Source of the DNA: an uncultured Bacilli bacterium
GTDB lineage: Bacteria > Bacillota_I > Bacilli_A > RF39 > UBA660
Direction of reading: 5' to 3'
Assembly (NCBI GenBank): GCA_934086255.1
Contig: CAKOIB010000005.1
Location: forward strand, 1-26,703
DNA length: 26,703 nucleotides
The notes under the pieces were generated by a model that was not told the origin of the DNA, made no database searches, and worked only from the letters and a program-made list of their open reading frames with translations. Shown here piece after piece: positions 21,640 through 26,703 of this stretch. The stretch's first letter is position 1. The number at the start of each line of letters is the position of its first letter. The position numbers were made by a program, and so were the translations under genes.

Positions 21640-24600
21640 ATGAATGATAAAATAAAAGAATTATTATTAAGTTTAGTAAATGATAAAATAAATATTGATA
21701 AGTTCAATAATGAGTTAGAAAAAGATTATGATTTGTCTTCACAAAAAGATGATATAGCAAGTACTTTTAATTCTGTTTTAAATGATAATATATTTGAACT
21801 TGCTAGGAATAATAAAAAACTTTATGATTTAATTTATGTTTTAAGTCCTTATGTAGACACTAGTGATTTGATTAATAAATATCAAATCTCTCTTACTGAT
21901 GCAATGAAAGGCTATTATCTTGATAAAGAACATTCCAGTGCCTTTGGTAAAAATCTATTTGAATATTGCAAAGAACATAATGTTATTTTTAATGAAGAAG
22001 AACAAAAACAAATTGAAAAATTATTTAATAATTCTTCAATTGGAGAAGATTTTTATAAATCTTTAAAATCTGCTCTTTTATCTTATCAAACTGATGATGA
22101 TAAAGTTAGCGAAGAAGAACTTAGAGACGTAATTTTTGCTAAAAACAATCTTGATTTTATCATGAGAAATTATATGAAAATGAGTATGGGTAATGGTTTC
22201 TGGACTTTGAATGTAGTAGAAATCATTCTTGAAGATGATAATAAAGAAAAACTTTTATCATATCTTGCACCTGAAAGTTTTTCTAAACTTTTTGGAAGAG
22301 GAGGAGCACCTAGTGAAATAAAAATCGAAGAAATCCTAGTTAATCTTGATCCGAATAATATTTTTTATCTTCCTTACTTTAAAGGCTCTAAAGCTTTACG
22401 AATTGCAGTTAATAAAGGAATTAAACTAAATGAAGATGCTGTTAAAAGACTTGGTTGGGACTACTTTATGGGAGATCTTAAAATGGTTAACTTAGCATTA
22501 GAAACAGATCCTAAGAATGCACTTCATATTTATCCTATTTGTAATTGGGTTGAATATGATGAAGAAAAAGGGCTCACATTAGCAAAAAATAAAACAGAGT
22601 TTTATTATTCAGATATGGAATACTTTGCAAATCCAATACTAGCTAAGCTAGCAATTGATAATGATCCAAATAATGTTTTTATTCTTCCTCTTACTTTTAA
22701 TTATAATATGTTATTAGAGTATGCTATTGAAAAGGGCCTTGATTTGTCTTATGAAAATCTTCATGAAAATGATACAGATAATATTTTTAATGATCAAGAT
22801 CTCTTTATAAAAGCTATTAAGTACGATTATAATAATATACTTAAATATAGTGGTTCTAATCTTCTTTTTAAGTGCACTTCGTATTATTTACAAAGCAAGA
22901 ATATAAACAAGTCCTCTAGCAATATAGACAAAATGTTTGAAGAAGCCCTTAATGTATCTAGAGATTTTTTAGATAGATATCAAGACACTATATATTTTTA
23001 TAAAGGAGATTTAAAAAGCTTATTTCTTAATGAAAAATACTTTAAATACTTTTTAGGTTTTAATAATATAAACGAAAAAGATTTTATTCAATATAGTTTT
23101 GGAAGTTCTTACGATTGGATAAACGCAATGTTAAAATATAATAGTTATGATGACATTAACAGTTTCAAAAAGTTTTTTAATTATTATTGCAAACAAACTA
23201 ATAAAGAAGAAAACACTGTTACTTTATTAAACAATTTTATAAGTTGTTTAAAAGGATACTCCCAATACAAAGAGTTTTGTGATTCTTTAGTCTCTTCAAA
23301 AGTTGATTTAAGTAGAGATAATATAATGGATATAGATGTACTTTTTGACTATGATTCTTCACTTAATCAGGATCTAATTCCTAAAAATATTGATGATTTA
23401 ACTAATTTTAGTAGAAAATCTTTCGATTCTAACATTGATTATTTCTTTAATTGTAAAAATCATAAAGTTAAAAAAAATATATTTTGTAGAACTGTTCTTA
23501 ATAATGATTTAGAAAAAGTTATTAATTTATTAAATACATACGGTGACACTTCATATTTAATTCAGCTACAATTTGAAAATAAAAATGATATTTATTTATG
23601 TAGATATATTGAGGAAATGAAAAGATATACAACTTTATTCGAGTTTGTTATAAATCTCACTGATGAAGATGAAATGAATAATATTATGAATAATATTTCA
23701 AATGATAAGAGTAAGAGAGATACTGTATATAAATGGTCTAGGTATTTATCAAACTATGAAGAAAAAATTAATAAAATGTATGCTAAAGAAACTTTAAGAA
23801 ATCTAACTGATATTAATAATATTAATGATAATTATTTAAAGGATATGATTGATAAAGAAAGTACTTCAAAAAGCGGAATTAATGTTTATGATTTTTCTAA
23901 TAAGAATTATGGACTTCTTGCCCATGTTAAGAGTAGTCGTGAGGATATCGACAATCTTGTAACAGGAAAAAGTTCAATAAATCAAAGCTTTATATGTTTG
24001 TCTGCAGTTAGCTATATAAAACAAAGATATTATGGAGTAGTTCCTAAGGATATTGTTTTTGGCTACAGTGATCTTCCTTCATCTAATTTTATTATGAGTG
24101 CTACCTCCAATATGGGATCTAATATTGCTGTTAATATGGGTAGTTCTAAAGTTAATACTGTTTATAGAGAACAAAGAGGTTTTAAAGATACTAGTAGTGC
24201 CCCTGAAGGATTTAATTCTGAGTTTTTGTGTTATCGTGAAGGATTAAAGCCAAGTTGTATAATTTTACCTGATGGTAGAGAACCTAATGAAGATGAGATA
24301 GAAGTTGCTAAAAAATACAATCTTTATTTCGTAAAAACTCAAAAAAATAACGAAATGATGAGTGAAAGTCCTGAAAAGATTGAGTATAAAGATGATTATT
24401 TAAAAGATGAATATGATATGACACCATCTGATGTTTCAGAGTTTAAAAAGTTAATGAATATTTCAAATAATAAAAGAAAAATATGTATTTTTACTGATTC
24501 ACATGGACTTTTCGAACCTACTTTAGCAATACTTGAAGACGCAAGAAAGCACGGTGTTAAAGAGTTCTATTCATTAGGAGATAATGTTGGAACTGGGCCA

Positions 24601-25155
24601 AATCCTGATGATGTACTTAAATTACTTGATTTATATGATGTGAAATCCGTTAAGGGAAATCATGAAATGTATGTAATTGATGGTATAGAAGGTTTTAAAA
24701 AACACCTACATGGATACCAAGTAGAAGAAGCCAAAAACGATAGCGATTGGACTCGTAGTAAGTTATCTAATGACCAAATTGAAAAAATTAGAAATTATCC
24801 TGATTCACTTGTAATTGAAGTTTCTGGTAAGAAGATGCTATTGTGTCACCATTTAAATGATTTTAATACTAATAAAACTCTTTATGATCCTAATGATTAT
24901 GAAGCAGTTTTTCAAGGACATGAGCATTTTGAAAATAAGGACTCTAATGTCTACACTGTAAGAGGAGCAGGCATAGGTTACAGTGCTAATAGTAATGATA
25001 CTGGTAAAGCAAAGTATATGGAAATTACTGAAACAGAAGATGGTAAGTATTATATTTCTATAAATTCTGTACCATTTTATATAAAGAATGCTAAAAGAGA
25101 TATAATAGAAAGCGATGGACCTAGTAAAGATAAAATGAGTAGGTGGTTAAAATGA
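21640..25155 (+). CDS. 1171-residue protein: helical repeats, unknown central domain, C-terminal metallophosphoesterase
   Basis: The first 600 or so residues are helical, with recurring 'D-P-N-N-(I/V)-F-x-LP' units (near residues 235 and 345) spaced about 110 apart. A middle domain (about 745-905) starts GINVYDFSNKNYGLLAHVKSS and ends ILPDGREPNEDEIEVAKKYNLYFVKTQ; I have seen similar uncharacterised domains in Firmicutes but cannot name one. Residues about 947-1160 form a calcineurin-like phosphoesterase: FTDSHG (about 951-956), SLGDNVG, KGNHE (about 1004-1008), LLCHH and GHEH (about 1092-1095), so all metal ligands are kept. It might act on a nucleotide or phosphoprotein. No signal peptide or span is seen. 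GGGTGATC before ATG 21640 supports the start. It overlaps the next gene by 4 nt (ATGA). Confidence 0.85.
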   Translation: MNDKIKELLLSLVNDKINIDKFNNELEKDYDLSSQKDDIASTFNSVLNDNIFELARNNKKLYDLIYVLSPYVDTSDLINKYQISLTDAMKGYYLDKEHSSAFGKNLFEYCKEHNVIFNEEEQKQIEKLFNNSSIGEDFYKSLKSALLSYQTDDDKVSEEELRDVIFAKNNLDFIMRNYMKMSMGNGFWTLNVVEIILEDDNKEKLLSYLAPESFSKLFGRGGAPSEIKIEEILVNLDPNNIFYLPYFKGSKALRIAVNKGIKLNEDAVKRLGWDYFMGDLKMVNLALETDPKNALHIYPICNWVEYDEEKGLTLAKNKTEFYYSDMEYFANPILAKLAIDNDPNNVFILPLTFNYNMLLEYAIEKGLDLSYENLHENDTDNIFNDQDLFIKAIKYDYNNILKYSGSNLLFKCTSYYLQSKNINKSSSNIDKMFEEALNVSRDFLDRYQDTIYFYKGDLKSLFLNEKYFKYFLGFNNINEKDFIQYSFGSSYDWINAMLKYNSYDDINSFKKFFNYYCKQTNKEENTVTLLNNFISCLKGYSQYKEFCDSLVSSKVDLSRDNIMDIDVLFDYDSSLNQDLIPKNIDDLTNFSRKSFDSNIDYFFNCKNHKVKKNIFCRTVLNNDLEKVINLLNTYGDTSYLIQLQFENKNDIYLCRYIEEMKRYTTLFEFVINLTDEDEMNNIMNNISNDKSKRDTVYKWSRYLSNYEEKINKMYAKETLRNLTDINNINDNYLKDMIDKESTSKSGINVYDFSNKNYGLLAHVKSSREDIDNLVTGKSSINQSFICLSAVSYIKQRYYGVVPKDIVFGYSDLPSSNFIMSATSNMGSNIAVNMGSSKVNTVYREQRGFKDTSSAPEGFNSEFLCYREGLKPSCIILPDGREPNEDEIEVAKKYNLYFVKTQKNNEMMSESPEKIEYKDDYLKDEYDMTPSDVSEFKKLMNISNNKRKICIFTDSHGLFEPTLAILEDARKHGVKEFYSLGDNVGTGPNPDDVLKLLDLYDVKSVKGNHEMYVIDGIEGFKKHLHGYQVEEAKNDSDWTRSKLSNDQIEKIRNYPDSLVIEVSGKKMLLCHHLNDFNTNKTLYDPNDYEAVFQGHEHFENKDSNVYTVRGAGIGYSANSNDTGKAKYMEITETEDGKYYISINSVPFYIKNAKRDIIESDGPSKDKMSRWLK

Positions 25156-25343
25156 AAGATACAAAAGAAAAAAATAAAGAACAAAAAGATTTTTTAGGCA
25201 AAGATGAACTTATTGACTTTGGTAAGTTTATTATGATACTTGATCCAGAATTAGAAAAATTAAAAGATGTGGGATCCTCTATTGCAACTAGTTATAATAA
25301 TATAGATAAATATAAAAACGAAGATAAAAACCCTAGTGAATGA
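25152..25343 (+). CDS. Small hydrophilic protein coupled to the metallophosphoesterase gene
   Basis: I do not recognise a family. The 63-residue product is charged, beginning MKDTKEKNKEQKDFLGKDELIDFGKFIMILD, with one short hydrophobic stretch. ATG 25152 overlaps the upstream TGA (ATGA) and follows AGGTGG, so translation should be coupled, which hints at a partner or inhibitor of the large protein. A strong terminator follows. Confidence 0.6.
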   Translation: MKDTKEKNKEQKDFLGKDELIDFGKFIMILDPELEKLKDVGSSIATSYNNIDKYKNEDKNPSE

Positions 25344-25368
25344 AACAGTAAAATATTAAGTGATTTTC

Positions 25369-25410
25369 AAAAGATAGATTAAATGAAAAGATTTTAAATC
25401 TATCTTTTTT
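25369..25410 (+). terminator. Terminator after the small coupled gene
   Basis: A 12-bp perfect stem (AAAAGATAGATT / AATCTATCTTTT) with a 16-nt loop, then TT. A TATACT at 25414-25419 just after it may be the -10 box of the next transcript. The remaining gap to 25574 holds a four-codon ORF (MENN, start 25439) behind AGGAG, and nothing else I can name. Confidence 0.8.
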
Positions 25411-25574
25411 GTGGTATACTTAAGTAGGAGAAGAAGCCATGGAAAATAATTAAGACAAAGTTATTATTAATTAATAAGTGGTAAGTTATAAAAAAATATC
25501 GTTAATTTTTGAAAATAGAATAAAAAAATTGTAAGTTTTATAATAGATATTTAAATGAAAGGATGGCAACAAAA

Positions 25575-25904
25575 ATGAGTGAGAAGATATTTACTGATGA
25601 AGAAGAACAAATTAGAGAAGTTATAATTGCATCAAGAAAACTTGAAGAATACTTATGGGGAGAGTATAACGGAAAATGGAATATTGAAGAATGGAGAAGA
25701 ATGTTTAGAAAGCGTATTCAAAAAATTGATGATATAGATGTAAATAATCCCCATGCAATAATAGAAATGAGAAAAAGAGTTATGCAAAATGCGGCATTAA
25801 GTATTGCTCTTATGAAAATCTTAGACACAAGAGGAATACCGGTTAATGAATGTTCGATACCTTCTAATTTATCGCAGTATGCTGTTAGTGATAATGAAAA
25901 GTAA
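25575..25904 (+). CDS. Small hypothetical protein, mostly helical
   Basis: I do not recognise a family. The frame can open at ATG 25563, but AAAGG lies too close to it; ATG 25575 (MSEKIFTDEEEQIREV) fits better, though with 13-nt spacing. The 109-residue product is highly charged and helical, with EYLWGEYNGKWNIEEWRRMFRKRIQKI as the most distinctive stretch (four Trp). There is no membrane span. It precedes dinD by 174 nt with a hairpin between. Confidence 0.55.
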   Translation: MSEKIFTDEEEQIREVIIASRKLEEYLWGEYNGKWNIEEWRRMFRKRIQKIDDIDVNNPHAIIEMRKRVMQNAALSIALMKILDTRGIPVNECSIPSNLSQYAVSDNEK

Positions 25905-25956
25905 TAATCAAGGGGAAGTAGTCTTCTATTAAGAACATGATGATAATAAAAAATGG

Positions 25957-25989
25957 CAACAACTTGTTTCCAAAATGGAAATATTGTTG
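25957..25989 (+). other. Two-part RNA hairpin upstream of dinD
   Basis: CAACAA (25957-25962) pairs with TTGTTG (25984-25989), and inside it TTTCCA (25967-25972) pairs with TGGAAA (25976-25981) around an AAA loop. No T-run follows directly, so it is not an ordinary terminator. It may be a leader structure or a protein-binding site. Confidence 0.4.
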
Positions 25990-26078
25990 ATGGTTAAAAA
26001 TATTACATAAAATTGTTTGCGATTATATAAATTGGACTTTGATAATCTTTTAAATTAAACAAGACTGAGGAGGTAGCA

Positions 26079-26703
26079 ATGAAAAAAGTTGGAGATAGAT
26101 ATACTAATAATATTTTTGAAAATATTAAACATATAGATGAATATGGAAATGAATATTGGTACGCTAGGGAACTTTCAAAAGTTTTAGAATATAAAGACTG
26201 GAGAAATTTCTTAAAGGTTTTAAATAAAGCAAAAGATGCTTGTAAAAACTCTGGATTTAATATAGATGAACAACTTGTTGAGGTCAACAGGTTGTCAAAA
26301 AGGAATAATAATGCCACTGCTAATATACAAGATTATAAACTTTCAAGATATATATGTTATTTAATCGTACAAAATGCAGATCCAAATAAAGAAGTTGTTG
26401 CTTTAGGTCAAACCTATTTTGCTATCCAAACAAGAAAACAAGAAATAACAGAACAGGAATATGATTCATTATCAGAGGATGAAAAAAGGTTTTATCAAAG
26501 AAAGTTAACGAGACAAGGTAATTATACCTTGCAAAGAGTTGCTTCTGCAGTAGGTGTTAAAAATATGGCTGAGTTTCATAATGCAGGGTATAAAGGTTTA
26601 TATAACGGAGAAACAGCTGATGATATTTTTAAAAGAAAAAAATTACGATATAGAGAAGATATTTTAGATAATATGAATGAAGATGAATTAGTTGCTAATT
26701 TAT
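26079..26703 (+). CDS. dinD: DNA damage-inducible protein D (3' truncated)
   Basis: The frame is open to the window end (208 complete codons). FENIKHIDEYGNEYWYARELSKVLEYKDWRNFLKVLNKAKDACKNSG is the BRO-N-like opening of DinD. LSRYICYLIVQNADPNKEVVALGQTYFAIQTRKQE and NAGYKGLYNGETADDIFKRKKL match E. coli DinD almost block for block. DinD is LexA-regulated in E. coli and inhibits RecA-mediated strand exchange. GAGGAGGTAG 5 nt before ATG 26079 is the ribosome-binding site. The upstream region has TTGCGA-N18-GATAAT as a possible promoter. I see no obvious LexA box of the Bacillus type (GAAC-N4-GTTC). Confidence 0.92.
   Translation, partial: MKKVGDRYTNNIFENIKHIDEYGNEYWYARELSKVLEYKDWRNFLKVLNKAKDACKNSGFNIDEQLVEVNRLSKRNNNATANIQDYKLSRYICYLIVQNADPNKEVVALGQTYFAIQTRKQEITEQEYDSLSEDEKRFYQRKLTRQGNYTLQRVASAVGVKNMAEFHNAGYKGLYNGETADDIFKRKKLRYREDILDNMNEDELVANL

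Noticed and set aside
26003..26317. Minus-strand ORF of 104 codons
   Set aside because: It runs antisense to the 5' end of dinD, which has strong family matches and a good ribosome-binding site; the minus frame has no recognisable features.
1..26703. Mycoplasma-type code (TGA = Trp)
   Set aside because: Several conserved proteins end at TGA at the length expected for the family, and Trp is written TGG.
1..26703. Reverse transcriptase or template repeat for the DGR-like regions
   Set aside because: No frame shows an RT core such as YxDD with flanking RT motifs, and I found no second copy of either variable region in the window.

Overview
The window comes from a very AT-rich, low-GC Gram-positive bacterium. 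Several genes end in TGA (spoIIM at 3613, the YmfF-like gene at 11395, ylbE at 16070) and Trp is written TGG, so the standard bacterial code applies and not the Mollicutes code 4. Sporulation-family genes (spoIIM, spoVS, ylbD, ylbE, a SpoIIIE/FtsK translocase), SipW-type/TasA-like secretion and class III prepilins point to the Bacilli, probably one of the uncultured host-associated lineages close to Erysipelotrichales/RF39. That placement is inference. Shine-Dalgarno sites often use the 3' half of the consensus (GGTGAT followed 4-5 bases later by ATG).

Layout. 1-1179: 3' part of a surface protein with a Big_3-type Ig domain and a C-terminal patch of unusual codons. 1309-3613: AI-2E-type membrane protein, UPF0316 protein and a micro-protein on the minus strand, and SpoIIM. 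3610-4409: a complete type III toxin-antitoxin locus (ToxIN/AbiQ type), made of a promoter, three 34-35 nt RNA repeats that can each form a small pseudoknot, a terminator and a ToxN-like endoribonuclease gene. 4484-7045: operon of a membrane-anchored protein with a TasA-like domain and a C-type-lectin/FGE-like domain, plus a TasA/CalY-like secreted subunit. 7142-13420: ftsK/spoIIIE, deoD, two M16-peptidase-family genes and a membrane-anchored acidic protein. 13454-14567: autoregulated-looking Fic gene with a wHTH tail. 14636-16070: spoVS, a GNAT acetyltransferase, ylbD-ylbE. 16115-16942: mini-prepilin and major prepilin. 17009-19086: endonuclease IV and two HD-domain proteins. 19226-20766: DUF1848 protein, small membrane protein, nucleotidyltransferase-fold protein. 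20820-21453: a B-repeat surface protein interrupted at an A8 run. 21640-25343: a 1171-residue protein ending in a metallophosphoesterase domain plus a coupled small protein. 25575-26703: a small unknown protein and the 5' part of dinD.

Two things stand out. First, the ToxIN locus is intact, its antitoxin repeats keep both pseudoknot helices while linker bases differ, and toxN appears to have its own near-consensus promoter. Second, two different surface proteins (ends at 1179 and 6421) carry C-terminal patches where AT-ending/AGA codon use gives way to C- and T-ending codons and CGN arginine. The codons are those expected if AAC/AAT template codons had been diversified at adenines, and both patches end in the same CGC-(C/G)CA-GTC block. 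This looks like two target variable regions of a diversity-generating retroelement whose reverse transcriptase and template lie outside the window. No rRNA, tRNA, CRISPR array, IS element or reverse transcriptase was found. No gene-free stretch exceeds 300 bases.
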